Source: Victivallales bacterium (GTDB taxonomy: Bacteria > Verrucomicrobiota > Lentisphaeria > Victivallales > GWF2-38-69). Taken from it: a stretch of DNA of 40,740 bases. Numbering within the stretch: position 1 is the first letter of the stretch; each line of letters begins with the position of its first letter. Both the position numbers and the translations under genes were made by a program. Shown piece after piece: positions 27,720 through 35,947 of this stretch. Location of the stretch: contig JAIPJT010000024.1 of NCBI GenBank assembly GCA_021733985.1, positions 1-40,740 on the forward strand, read 5' to 3'. The notes under the pieces are model-generated. The model searched no databases. It had not been told where the DNA came from and was given only the letters and a program-made list of their open reading frames with translations.

Positions 27720-28391
27720 TTACCGCCGACGGCCTCCTTTTCCTTTCTTAAGGAAAATAGCTACTTTTGCCAAACCCTTTTCTTTCATTCCGAGCTTTAA
27801 TGCTGCGAGATAAGAGAGATCAAGTATCCTGCCTTTTTTATACGGACCTCTATCATCGATTTTAACATAAACGATACTGCCGTTTTCAAGGTTTTTAACT
27901 TTTGCTGTTTTACCGAGCGGTATTGTTTTACTGGCAGCAGAAACATCCCATGGATAATATAAACTTCCGTCAGCCTTTCTGTGCCAGTAAAAACCCGGGC
28001 CATACCAGGAAGCTGTTCCCTCCTGGATTTTTTCCCAGGGCCCCCAGTGTGAAGGAGGATAAATCATATATGCTGCAAGAATGATAAAAAAAACAGCAAA
28101 TACCCGTTTTATTATTTTTGATTTGCCGGCATAATCAAGAAAGCCTTTATAAATTGTAGAAATGGTATCGATTACAATAACAATAGAGTATTTGCATACT
28201 GTTCTTCCGGGGTTCTCTACTTTTTTATAGACTTTTCCGATCGGCCCTAATTTAGAAATGAGTACAAACAAATATGTAAATATAAAAATCAGAAAATAAA
28301 AAAGGATAAAAAGTACTTTATTGAATGCAATAAAAATAAGCCATATTAAATGGCATAAGAAATCAATTATTTTCAGCAAACTGCACCTCAC
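27720..28391 (-). CDS. Membrane-anchored RlpA-like double-psi beta-barrel protein
   Basis: The protein has 223 residues. Two hydrophobic segments (about 8-44 and 90-108) are followed by a C-terminal RlpA/DPBB domain at about 125-215. It has GTASWYGPGFYWHRKADG, SKTIPLGKTAKVKN and VYVKIDDRGPYKKGRILDLS. The last motif includes the catalytic-type Asp of the D-R-G-P-(Y/F)-x-x-x-R-x-(L/I)-D-L-S signature. RlpA is a septal lytic transglycosylase acting on denuded peptidoglycan. It is normally a lipoprotein with a SPOR domain. This one has no lipobox and no SPOR domain, so it is anchored in the inner membrane instead. The first codon is GTG; a TTG four codons later has AGGTG upstream and could be the true start. 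Confidence 0.8.
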   Translation of the reverse strand: MRCSLLKIIDFLCHLIWLIFIAFNKVLFILFYFLIFIFTYLFVLISKLGPIGKVYKKVENPGRTVCKYSIVIVIDTISTIYKGFLDYAGKSKIIKRVFAVFFIILAAYMIYPPSHWGPWEKIQEGTASWYGPGFYWHRKADGSLYYPWDVSAASKTIPLGKTAKVKNLENGSIVYVKIDDRGPYKKGRILDLSYLAALKLGMKEKGLAKVAIFLKKGKGGRRR

Positions 28392-28445
28392 TTAAAAACA
28401 TATTTGTCAACCAGGTTGAAGCAGTCATCAAACTGCTATAATATA

Positions 28446-28668
28446 TATAGCAAGGTTAAATACAAAAAACAAGCTTTAAAAAGAGTTTATCAGCAATGGA
28501 CTCCGTACAGCGGTTGGATCGCTGTGCTTTAAGTCAATAATAAATATACTAACGAAAGACATTATACAAAAACCGATTTAATTTATTCATCCATCACACC
28601 ATACGGTATGACCTGTATCGAATGATAAGGTCGAGAATTAGAATTAAAATATATTTAAACCTTGCTAT
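28446..28668. repeat. Small region bounded by 16-17 bp inverted repeats
   Basis: ATAGCAAGGTTAAATA (28447-28462) faces TATTTAAACCTTGCTAT (28652-28668). The arms differ only by one inserted T. Inside are a CAGCG/CGCTG hairpin (28508-28524), the odd palindrome CATACGGTATG (28600-28610) and a 20-mer also found at 31387. The layout is that of a small non-autonomous element or a long leader stem in front of the MFS gene. No coding sequence is present between the RlpA-like gene and the MFS gene. Confidence 0.45.
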
Positions 28669-28700
28669 GAGATTAGGACAGTAAACAGGAACGACTTTTT

Positions 28701-29900
28701 ATGAATTTATACTTAATAATTTTTTTGACTACAATACTCGTTGCCGCGGGCCAGATGGCTAATACTATTTTTGTCCCTGCAATGACGTTGATAGCAGAGG
28801 ACCTGGGTGTTATGCCTACATATATTCAGGGTTTTATTGCCGCTTACCTGCTTCCATACGGTATATCACAGTTTTTTTACGGGCCTGCATCAGACGAATA
28901 CGGCAGAAAACCTATAATTTTCCTTGGACTGGTAATATACTGTTCCGGTGCATTGACATCTGCTTCCGGAAATACTTATATAACTGTTTTATCCGGATGC
29001 ATACTGCAGGGTATTGGCGCAGGAGTCGGTGGAGTAATGTGCAGAACTTTAATGCGCGACTGCTTTTCCGGAACTAAACTGCAAATATCAAACAGTATTC
29101 TTACTATGGCACTTATTTTCGCACCTCTGTTAGCTCCGCTGATTGGAGGTATTATGACTGTTTACTACGGCTGGAGGTCCGCATTTCTATTTCTTTTCGT
29201 GCTGGGACTATCTGTTCTTATTATTGAAGTAATCTTCCTTCCGGAAACAAAACCTGAAGTTCCTGAAACAACTCTATTATATAAATATTCACTGTTGATT
29301 AAAAACAAATATTTTCTTGTATACGCAATAATTTTGACAATGGTTTTCAGCAGTGTTGCTGTTTTTGAAGCAACTTTCGGAATCCTTCTGAGCAATATAT
29401 TTAAGCTTGGACCGGAAATTATCAGTATTCTTTTTATTGTTCCTCTCCCTTTTTCTTTCCTTGGATCCTTCACGGCCGGCATTCTCGGCAAAAAAGTTTC
29501 ATTAAATATTATTATATTTGCAAATATAATGATTATGCTTATATCTTCTTCTGTGATTTTAGTATCCGGTATGATGATGGTACTTAATATTTATATTATT
29601 ATCATCCCGATTTGTTTTTTAATGTTTGGAGCAGGCTCACTTGCACCTACTGCTACAACCTGCGCCATTGACCCATTAGGCAGTATTGCCGGCACAGCGG
29701 GTGCCGTGCTCGGCGGAATGCAGAATCTCGGCGCCGGAATATTCACAAGCTTCTCATCACTTATACCACAGAAAACACAGTTTCCTCTTGGAATTATTTT
29801 AACACTTCAGGGAACAATAATGCTGGGGCTTTTCCTTTTTTTAACACTCAGAAAAGTTGAACACAATAAAAAAAAAGCGGATAGAAAAGTGCGTGTATGA
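28701..29900 (+). CDS. emrD: EmrD-type MFS multidrug efflux transporter
   Basis: The protein has 399 residues with twelve membrane segments, and belongs to the DHA1 (Bcr/CflA/EmrD) drug:proton antiporters of the inner membrane. It tracks E. coli EmrD along its length. Matching parts are VAAGQMANTIFVPA, AYLLPYGISQFFYGPASDEY followed by GRKP (MFS motif A), QGIGAGVGGVMCRTLMRD, LLAPLIGGIM and GTAGAVLGGMQNLGAGIFTS. The start has AGGAACG upstream. The gene stands alone, with no regulator beside it. The upstream 309 bases contain inverted repeats that may affect expression. Confidence 0.88.
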   Translation: MNLYLIIFLTTILVAAGQMANTIFVPAMTLIAEDLGVMPTYIQGFIAAYLLPYGISQFFYGPASDEYGRKPIIFLGLVIYCSGALTSASGNTYITVLSGCILQGIGAGVGGVMCRTLMRDCFSGTKLQISNSILTMALIFAPLLAPLIGGIMTVYYGWRSAFLFLFVLGLSVLIIEVIFLPETKPEVPETTLLYKYSLLIKNKYFLVYAIILTMVFSSVAVFEATFGILLSNIFKLGPEIISILFIVPLPFSFLGSFTAGILGKKVSLNIIIFANIMIMLISSSVILVSGMMMVLNIYIIIIPICFLMFGAGSLAPTATTCAIDPLGSIAGTAGAVLGGMQNLGAGIFTSFSSLIPQKTQFPLGIILTLQGTIMLGLFLFLTLRKVEHNKKKADRKVRV

Positions 29901-30024
29901 AAGGTACAGCAACTGAATACCGGACAAAAGGTTTCATACTCTGCATCCTATTATGAGGCTGCACTTTCTTACAGACTACCGAACTTTTCATCCAGCCCAA
30001 ATCATGCATAATCCGGGTTTAACT

Positions 30025-30699
30025 TCAAAATAATTCGACAAAAGAAAATTCAGCATTTCTGGTTGTCAAATCAAAATCAGCAAGTACCGCCCCTCCCCTG
30101 TCGAATCTGCCGGGATTCATAACATATGTTTTTCCTATTTGATCTATACCGTCAGCTTCATGAATATGCCCGCAAAGACACGCAAGAGGCTGGTGCTTTT
30201 TAATAAAGTCTGTCAATTCCTGACATCCGGCATGAAAATCCCCAATCAGATCACACACAGTACCAAACGGCGGTTGATGAGTTAATATTATAACAGGTTG
30301 AGAATCCGGATAAATACTGTCATAATATTTAATTATAGTTTTATAATAATCAGAAGTATATTCGTTCGGTGTACTGGAAGGGGTTTTAAGAGAAGCGTTA
30401 AGACCAAAGACCTTTATCCCGTAAATATCAGTAATTTTTTTATTTAAGTTGATATTTTTCTCTGTTAAATATTCATCAACTTCCGGTTTATCACAGTTTC
30501 CGCTAACCGCAAAAATATTTTTATTATATTTACTGAATTCATTAATGACTTCTGCAGCCTCTTTTTTTCCACCAAAATGCGTAATATCACCGGAGATCAA
30601 TATAACATCTGCCTCATACAGTGATTTCCTGCTGTTATCTATTAAATTAACGGAACCATGAATATCGGAAACTGATAAAAATTTAATTTTCTCTTTCAT
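30025..30699 (-). CDS. Calcineurin-like metallophosphoesterase
   Basis: The protein has 224 residues with all five motifs of the family: SDIHG (Asp12, His14), ISGDITHFGG, VSGNCD, LTHQPPFG and CGHIHEADG. These residues bind two metal ions. The protein is cytoplasmic in appearance, with no signal peptide. It resembles the small YfcE/Icc-like phosphodiesterases; the substrate is unknown. It starts two bases after the stop of the DUF3574-like gene, so the two are cotranscribed and probably translationally coupled. Confidence 0.88.
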   Translation of the reverse strand: MKEKIKFLSVSDIHGSVNLIDNSRKSLYEADVILISGDITHFGGKKEAAEVINEFSKYNKNIFAVSGNCDKPEVDEYLTEKNINLNKKITDIYGIKVFGLNASLKTPSSTPNEYTSDYYKTIIKYYDSIYPDSQPVIILTHQPPFGTVCDLIGDFHAGCQELTDFIKKHQPLACLCGHIHEADGIDQIGKTYVMNPGRFDRGGAVLADFDLTTRNAEFSFVELF

Positions 30700-30701
30700 T
30701 A

Positions 30702-31136
30702 TTAATTAATAAAATTTACTTTGACAGGATAAGATATACAGAACACGTCTGTTTTGCTATTTTTTAAAAGCGTTAATATTCTATTTAACCTTTTCTTGTT
30801 CCTTTCAGTATCAGGATATGACATATAAATTACCAGAGATTTGTCATCTTCTACCTTTCTATCTCCTCTATCATTTTTCCAGGCCCCGGTAGCATTATGA
30901 AACGATATCCCTTTCGGAAAATAATTGAGAATATAACTGATGATGAAAACTTTTTTCTCGGAATGTTTCAGGCCTCCGCTCATATTAAATGAATCTAAAC
31001 TCATATGAATTTCAGTCTTTATCCATTTCTTGTCCTTTGCGCTGTTGTTATTTTCTGTTGTTTCGGCATTTAAGTTAAAAAATAACGCAAAAAGTAAACA
31101 GGTTGCTGAAAAAATGAAAATTTTGTTTTTACTCAT
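30702..31136 (-). CDS. Small secreted protein, DUF3574-like
   Basis: The protein has 144 residues with a signal peptide (MSKNKIFIFSATCLLFALFF, then NLNA|ET). The start is well supported by AGGAGGGAG. The mature part follows the pattern I recall for DUF3574: KTEIHMSL, then FPKGISFHNATGAWKNDRG, KSLVIYMSYPDTE, a helix and FCISYPVKVNF. The family's function is unknown. It is the first gene of a pair with a metallophosphoesterase. The family assignment is by eye and moderate. Confidence 0.6.
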   Translation of the reverse strand: MSKNKIFIFSATCLLFALFFNLNAETTENNNSAKDKKWIKTEIHMSLDSFNMSGGLKHSEKKVFIISYILNYFPKGISFHNATGAWKNDRGDRKVEDDKSLVIYMSYPDTERNKKRLNRILTLLKNSKTDVFCISYPVKVNFIN

Positions 31137-31671
31137 GGCTTAAACTCCCTCCTAATATTGTTGTTGACAACGAAAATCATAGTTTCATACTGATTTAGTT
31201 TACCCGAATATAATATAAAGAGACATTTTATATTTTTTCGCAATAATTAATTTTAACTGCAAGAGAAGTTGTTTTCCACCTGTAATTCTACATTGGATAA
31301 AGAATTTTTTTTAAAATTTTACAAAATTCCCTGCAGACAAATAAAGTTTAGGTTTTTATACCCAAAACATTTTGGTTTATTTATCCGTATCGAATGATAA
31401 GGTCGAAAAATAGAATATATGTCCAGGTTCATTTACAAAGGACAAAAACCATAAAACCGCATACACTTGTGTATATTAAATTGTAATACGGTATTTGCTT
31501 GTTATTTTAATCAGTCTGAAAGCATAGAAAAATGAGGCAAGAAGCATTTTTCTGAGGAAAATAGAAATCTTAAATAATGCTTTGAGCCTAAAAAGCTCAA
31601 CAAATAAACAAATAAACAAATAAACGACTATACAAATTTACAAAACCATTTTAAAATACAGGGTGACAAAC
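31137..31671. promoter_or_regulatory. 535-base leader region upstream of meaB, rich in dyads
   Basis: No gene is seen. Dyads are CCAAAACATTTTGG (31362-31375), ATACACTTGTGTAT (31461-31474), AGAAAAATG/CATTTTTCT (31526-31534 and 31545-31553) and TTGAGC/GCTCAA (31582-31587 and 31595-31600). An 8-bp unit CAAATAAA occurs three times at 31601-31624. GTATCGAATGATAAGGTCGA (31387-31406) is identical to 28615-28634. The first part must also hold the promoter of the DUF3574-like gene on the other strand. No cobalamin-riboswitch conserved box was recognised. Confidence 0.4.
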
Positions 31672-32664
31672 ATGAAACTTGCCAAAGCAGAAGATTTTGT
31701 AAAAGGCATTGTCAACGGCAGCAAAAAAGCATTATCTAAAGCCATAACACATATTGAAAGCACACATCAAAAACATCAGACTCTTGCCGATGAAATAATG
31801 CGGGATGTAATTCCGTATACAGGAAATTCAATACGGCTCGGTATAACAGGAGTACCCGGTGTAGGTAAAAGCACATTTATTGAAGCTCTCGGGATGTATT
31901 TAATAGAACAGGGACATAAAGTAGCCGTCCTTGCCATAGATCCCTCCAGTACTTTAAGCGGAGGCAGTATACTCGCTGATAAAACACGGATGGAACTGCT
32001 TTCATCTGCAGAAAATGCTTTTATACGCCCCTCCCCTTCAGGAAAATATCTCGGGGGCATTGCTCAGAAAACAAGAGAAACAATGCTGCTCTGCGAAGCT
32101 GCAGGATATGATGTTATTATAATTGAAACCGTAGGTGTAGGCCAGTCTGAAACAGAAGCTGCCGGTATGGTGGATTTCTTTTTATTTCTGGCCTTAGCCA
32201 ATGCAGGTGATGAACTTCAGGGTATTAAAAAAGGAATACTCGAACTTGCAGATGCTATTGCAATAAATAAGGCGGACAAAAATAATATAGAACAGGCTGA
32301 GGCCGCCCAGAAGATCTATTTCAATGCACTTCATATTGTAAATCCCGCTTCTAAATACTGGAACCCTAAAGTTTTAATGTGCAGCTCTATTGAAAAAAGC
32401 GGAATAAAAGAAATCTGGGATGTTGTCCTTGAACACAATAAAATATTCAGAAACAACGGAGAACTGGATAAAAAACGACATGACCAGTCGGTAAAATGGA
32501 TGTGGTCAATTATTAAAGACGGCATCAACCAGTACTTTACAAATATGCCGAAAATAAAAAACCAAATTCAATCTCTGGAAAATGATATACGCTCTGATAA
32601 GCAAACGCCGGCAAATGCAGCTAAACGTGTATTAAACTTAATTACAAATATGACAGCTGAATAA
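31672..32664 (+). CDS. meaB: MeaB/ArgK-family G3E GTPase (methylmalonyl-CoA mutase chaperone)
   Basis: The protein has 330 residues from the ATG at 31672, with AGGGTG six bases upstream; an in-frame GTG three codons earlier overlaps that site. Walker A is GVPGVGKST. Other family signatures are AVLAIDPSSTLSGGSILADK followed by TRM, RPSPSGKYLGGIA, ETVGVGQSE, and INKAD for guanine recognition. MeaB guards the cobalamin-dependent methylmalonyl-CoA mutase and controls cofactor loading through GTP hydrolysis. No mutase or epimerase gene lies in this window, which is uncommon but not rare. The C-terminal dimerisation arm is present. Confidence 0.92.
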   Translation: MKLAKAEDFVKGIVNGSKKALSKAITHIESTHQKHQTLADEIMRDVIPYTGNSIRLGITGVPGVGKSTFIEALGMYLIEQGHKVAVLAIDPSSTLSGGSILADKTRMELLSSAENAFIRPSPSGKYLGGIAQKTRETMLLCEAAGYDVIIIETVGVGQSETEAAGMVDFFLFLALANAGDELQGIKKGILELADAIAINKADKNNIEQAEAAQKIYFNALHIVNPASKYWNPKVLMCSSIEKSGIKEIWDVVLEHNKIFRNNGELDKKRHDQSVKWMWSIIKDGINQYFTNMPKIKNQIQSLENDIRSDKQTPANAAKRVLNLITNMTAE

Positions 32665-32742
32665 AGTTAAATTTGTGAAAGAGCTGATACGGAGTTTGAT
32701 AAATCGAACAGCTGGCTGCCCGGTGCGGTTTAAATCTTTTTT

Positions 32743-33591
32743 TTATCCTCTTTCGCCGAGATATACTGTTTTAGTAAATGTTCTTTCATGTTTCTTCCTG
32801 AACGAACTTGCGGTAACAGGTTCGCAATCAGGATAATCCCCTTCAGCAAACAAATCCAGCCATTTATTCCACGACTCCTTATCCATTGTCTTAATAGTTA
32901 CGTCCACCGAAAACGGAAATACAGTAGCACTGCAGGCATCACCCTCCTTACTGATCGTCTTATCCGGTTCAATAATATTTCCCTTTTTATCATAACATGT
33001 AAAAGAAAACATTGTTACATAGGGCATAACTCTATAATAATATTCACTGGAGTTTGAATTAGCAGTAAAAGTAGATACCGGTTCAGACGAATCCGTAGTA
33101 TAGCCAGCTTTTTGGTCTGAATATATATTCCATCTTTTATTTTTTTTTGTAGAAGTATAATCTCCGGTCACACTCCTTCTGATCCAGCCGTTCTTTGAAT
33201 CCTTTGGATTTGTGGCATAATAAAGCTGATACTTTACTTCGCATAAGCTGGATTTACAGTTTTTATTCGGTTTTAATCCCGTTGAAGCTATAAATGCTAA
33301 AAGTTCATTCCTGTATACACCCCATGAAGCAGGCTTGCCGTCTGGCTTCCAGTGCCAAAACGGTACTTTGCCGCTATCATAATAAGCTGTCTGAAGATCA
33401 CGGGTAATCAGGTCTAATGTTATCCTTGTATTCTCAAAAGTGACACTTCTGCCCATTAAAGAATTTGTTGCAGAAAAAGCTGTCTGATATACGCTGATAA
33501 GTGTAGCAGACAGCAGACTGAAGATCGAAAGCGATACAATTATTTCTACTAATGTAAAAAACTTTCCGGACATTTTACAGAAAATTAACAT
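32743..33591 (-). CDS. GspJ/PilW-like pseudopilin
   Basis: The protein has 282 residues; GGGAG seven bases upstream supports the start. A short leader MLIFCKMSGKF is followed by FTLVEIIVSLSIFSLLSATL, a pilin-type helix with Glu at +5. The residue before the cut is Phe instead of Gly. The large C-terminal region has NCKSSLCEVKYQLYY and ends KHERTFTKTVYLGERG. Both are closely mirrored in the next upstream gene (34265-35137), so the two are paralogues. Length and helix fit the GspJ/PilW minor pseudopilins that sit near the tip of type II secretion or type IV pilus fibres. It is the last gene of the pseudopilin series. Confidence 0.75.
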   Translation of the reverse strand: MLIFCKMSGKFFTLVEIIVSLSIFSLLSATLISVYQTAFSATNSLMGRSVTFENTRITLDLITRDLQTAYYDSGKVPFWHWKPDGKPASWGVYRNELLAFIASTGLKPNKNCKSSLCEVKYQLYYATNPKDSKNGWIRRSVTGDYTSTKKNKRWNIYSDQKAGYTTDSSEPVSTFTANSNSSEYYYRVMPYVTMFSFTCYDKKGNIIEPDKTISKEGDACSATVFPFSVDVTIKTMDKESWNKWLDLFAEGDYPDCEPVTASSFRKKHERTFTKTVYLGERG

Positions 33592-33823
33592 TCATTTCTC
33601 CCTTCAACCGCTTAAAGTTTTAAGAATTACTGCGCAGCTGCCCCAAAACATATCCCGCTTTAAAACAGGTCCCTATAAATATTTTTTATTCAAAACAAAA
33701 GAATAAAAGTTATTTTTGTAAAATTAATTTAAAATGTTACTAAATATGTAACTTTTTGTAACTACTTCGTAACTTTTGGGGACTTAGATAAAGCCTGTCC
33801 CAAAAGTTGCACTTTTGTCCGGC

Positions 33824-33879
33824 TCAGTTGTCAGTTGTCAGTTGTTGGTTGTCGGTAGTCGGTAGTCGGTAGTCGGTGA
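33824..33879. repeat. Heptanucleotide tandem array (8 units)
   Basis: Eight consecutive 7-bp units occur: TCAGTTG three times, TTGGTTG, TCGGTAG three times and TCGGTGA. The gradual change of unit across the array suggests slipped-strand growth. It lies between two GspJ-like genes and next to mobile-looking repeats. Confidence 0.9.
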
Positions 33880-33880
33880 C

Positions 33881-33930
33881 ACATTGAATTAAGGCAAAAT
33901 TATTGATTTTGCTGCAATGACGGAACCATC
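33881..33930 (+). repeat. End fragment of the 248-bp palindromic element
   Basis: The segment runs ACATTGAATTAAGGC, ATTATTGATTTTGCTGCA, CGGAACCATC, and matches 35953-36002 with few substitutions. Only this one end is present; the rest of the element is missing or replaced. The boundary abuts the heptamer array. Confidence 0.7.
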
Positions 33931-34020
33931 TGTCGGTGATTAAAGAAGGATTTCTGTCCGGGGATTGAGCTGATTTCCGGTAATTAGCGTTGATCTTCAC
34001 ACGACGAAGTTTAATCTTTT

Positions 34021-34180
34021 CTGAAACAAAACGGTAGGGCGCGATCTCCGACCGTGTGAGCCATAGCCCCGCTACTCCGGGGCGACGGCTTAGCGCGCTG
34101 CAATACAGCATTATTGTTAAATGTATAATAAAATTATACGATTTAATGCAATATTTTACTGTATAGTATTTTTGTTTCAG
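34021..34180 (+). repeat. Intergenic inverted-repeat element, copy C
   Basis: It has perfect 10-bp ends, CTGAAACAAA (34021-34030) and TTTGTTTCAG (34171-34180). Inside lie GGTAGGGCGCGATCTCCG, the block GTGAGCCATAGCCCCG, CGGCTTAGCGCGCTG, then an AT-rich half with CAGCATTATTGTTAAATGTA. The AT-rich half is nearly identical to that of copy F in the opposite orientation. Copy F lacks the block of about 40 bases in the middle. Confidence 0.85.
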
Positions 34181-34264
34181 GGGAGCAATTGCATGAAAAG
34201 AGTTTATCTCTGCAGAGATCGTATAAGGCTGCAGAGCATACAGCCTTTTTCAGGCTTTACCTAT

Positions 34265-35137
34265 TTAATCTCTTTTTCCGATATAAATAGTTCGTCTGAA
34301 GGTGTGCTCTTTTTTGTTACGGAAATTTTCTGCGGTAGAAGTCTCATTGGTTATAACACTATTATTATTTTTATTTCCGTTTGCCCCCAGAGAGATCCAT
34401 TTATTCCAGTCGTTTCTGCTCAGGAGTTTAAGAGTAATTTCGAGTGAAGAGGGTATAACACTGCTGTCACTTTCATCGCCGCTTATAATCGAACCGCCTG
34501 AATTATAACCTTTACACGAGAACTCTGTTACGTAGGGTATAAGTTTGTAATAGCAGTTTCTCGAACCGGTACTGCCGGTGAAAACTGCGTTTTCATAGCT
34601 CCCGTCTTTTTTATATATCTCAAGATTATTTGCCGCATAATCATAAAAATTCCAGGAATCATTATCTTCAGATGTACTGACTTTATTCCCCGTAATACTC
34701 ATAAGCAGCCAGCCTGCAGTATCCTGAACAGTATCATCGTCGGTGTTATAATAAAGCTGATACTGTACTTCGCAGGCATTTGAAGTACAATAATCATTAG
34801 GCGGTTCATTCAGGTAAGCAACAAAACAGATCATATCGTTGGAGTATTTGTTTTCATTATCATAATCACTTCCTTTATGATAAAACGGTACAACATTGTT
34901 TTTATAATAAATACCCTGAATCTGTCTGTTTAACATTCCCAGGGCTACTCTCGCATTTTCAAAGATAGTGGCCTTGCCGGAAGTTGAACTCCATCCTTTC
35001 TGAGCAGAACTGAAAAATTGCATAATAATAGTCAAAAGAACAGCAAGCACAAGCATCGCGACTGTTACTTCAACAATGGTAAAGTGATATACTGTGTACA
35101 GTATGCCCGGTCCTGCTTTTCCATATTTTTCCTGCAT
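34265..35137 (-). CDS. GspJ/PilW-like pseudopilin (paralogue)
   Basis: The protein has 290 residues. The leader is longer than usual (MQEKYGKAGPGILYTVYH) and precedes FTIVEVTVAMLVLAVLLTII, the pilin helix with Glu at +5. His precedes the expected cut site instead of Gly. The globular part contains DYCTSNACEVQYQLYY and ends KKEHTFRRTIYIGKRD, and both correspond to the downstream paralogue at 32743-33591. The shared C-x4-C-E-V pair may form a disulfide. It is a minor pseudopilin candidate in the series. No strong ribosome site precedes the ATG. Confidence 0.75.
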   Translation of the reverse strand: MQEKYGKAGPGILYTVYHFTIVEVTVAMLVLAVLLTIIMQFFSSAQKGWSSTSGKATIFENARVALGMLNRQIQGIYYKNNVVPFYHKGSDYDNENKYSNDMICFVAYLNEPPNDYCTSNACEVQYQLYYNTDDDTVQDTAGWLLMSITGNKVSTSEDNDSWNFYDYAANNLEIYKKDGSYENAVFTGSTGSRNCYYKLIPYVTEFSCKGYNSGGSIISGDESDSSVIPSSLEITLKLLSRNDWNKWISLGANGNKNNNSVITNETSTAENFRNKKEHTFRRTIYIGKRD

Positions 35138-35227
35138 ATAACTTTACAACTTTACTTTTTCAAAATCAATTAAATAAAATTCAGTGAGCTGAATACACCT
35201 TAATATTGATTTATCATAATTATATAC

Positions 35228-35243
35228 CAATGTCATTGAATTA
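35228..35243. repeat. Solo end of the 248-bp palindromic element
   Basis: CAATGTCATTGAATTA matches the reverse complement of the right end of the element at 36179-36195 and the left end at 35948-35964. No second end was recognised within this gap. It may be a relic or a solo arm. Confidence 0.45.
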
Positions 35244-35326
35244 TATACAACAAGTACATTGCTTTATTTAAACTGAATTATAAGGGAAAGTTATTAAAAA
35301 AGAAACATTACACGGGATTTTATTCG

Positions 35327-35923
35327 CTAATTACTGTTCCTAAGTTCAAAGTAGTAATAATTTTTTTTTCTTTCTGAGTATGGTTTTTCAACAGGCCAGC
35401 TGATTTCAAGATTAATACCTACTGCCTCATCAGAAGACAGGCTGACTTCCTCACCTGTCACTTGAGCCGGGGGAATATCTGTCTGCCACAGCAAAGCTTC
35501 ACCTGTAAAATCAACAACATGGTCGGTTAATACCTTAATGCCGTAAACACCGTCCCCTGCTGTAACAGTTTCTCCGGAAGTATTTATATCATCTGCATCG
35601 TAATAAATATCACCTTCTGAATTAGCTGTATCACCGAATGAGAAGTCGGAACCTAAACGACCGGTATCCGGAATATCAACCTTTTCCCGGGGTAAAAGAG
35701 AAACTATACCAGCCCAATCCCCTGTAGAAGCATTTGCTGCTCTTGAAATATAAGCAAAAAGACTGTCAGCAGCATCAGCACAGTAATTTTTTCCGATAGC
35801 TCCCCGGCTTCTGCTTAAACCTACAGGAAACAGTGACATTATAGCAGTCACACCTATAGCAAGAATACCAATGGCTATCGCTATTTCTACAAGACTGAAA
35901 TATTTTTTTCTGTTTAAAATCAC
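35327..35923 (-). CDS. GspI/PilV-like pseudopilin
   Basis: The protein has 198 residues. The leader MILNRKKY precedes FSLVEIAIAIGILAIGVTAI, a pilin helix with Glu at +5. The I-L-A-I-G turn and the following SLFPVGLSRS are typical of PilV/GspI. Tyr stands at -1 in place of Gly. The start codon is GTG and lacks a clear ribosome site. The globular part ends with WPVEKPYSERKKNYYYFEL. It lies between the GspH-like and GspJ-like genes, which matches the usual H-I-J order of type II secretion operons. Confidence 0.75.
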   Translation of the reverse strand: MILNRKKYFSLVEIAIAIGILAIGVTAIMSLFPVGLSRSRGAIGKNYCADAADSLFAYISRAANASTGDWAGIVSLLPREKVDIPDTGRLGSDFSFGDTANSEGDIYYDADDINTSGETVTAGDGVYGIKVLTDHVVDFTGEALLWQTDIPPAQVTGEEVSLSSDEAVGINLEISWPVEKPYSERKKNYYYFELRNSN

Positions 35924-35947
35924 TGTTTTTTTCTGTTATTTATTGCC

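Larger units (their letters stand above)
33592..34264. other. 673-base gap between the two GspJ-like genes, filled with repeats
   Basis: No gene is supported. In order the gap holds an AT-rich stretch; GTAACTT-type repeats (33748-33775); an inverted repeat CTTTTGGGGAC/GTCCCAAAAG (33773-33783 and 33797-33806) overlapping the dyad CAAAAGTTGCACTTTTG (33801-33817); a heptamer array; an end fragment of the 248-bp palindromic element; the TTAGCGTTGATCTTC motif; and inverted-repeat element C. On the minus strand the downstream GspJ-like gene starts immediately after. Confidence 0.6.

Noticed and set aside
31137-31671. Cobalamin riboswitch before meaB
   Set aside because: Dyads are present but no B12-box-like conserved sequence was recognised.
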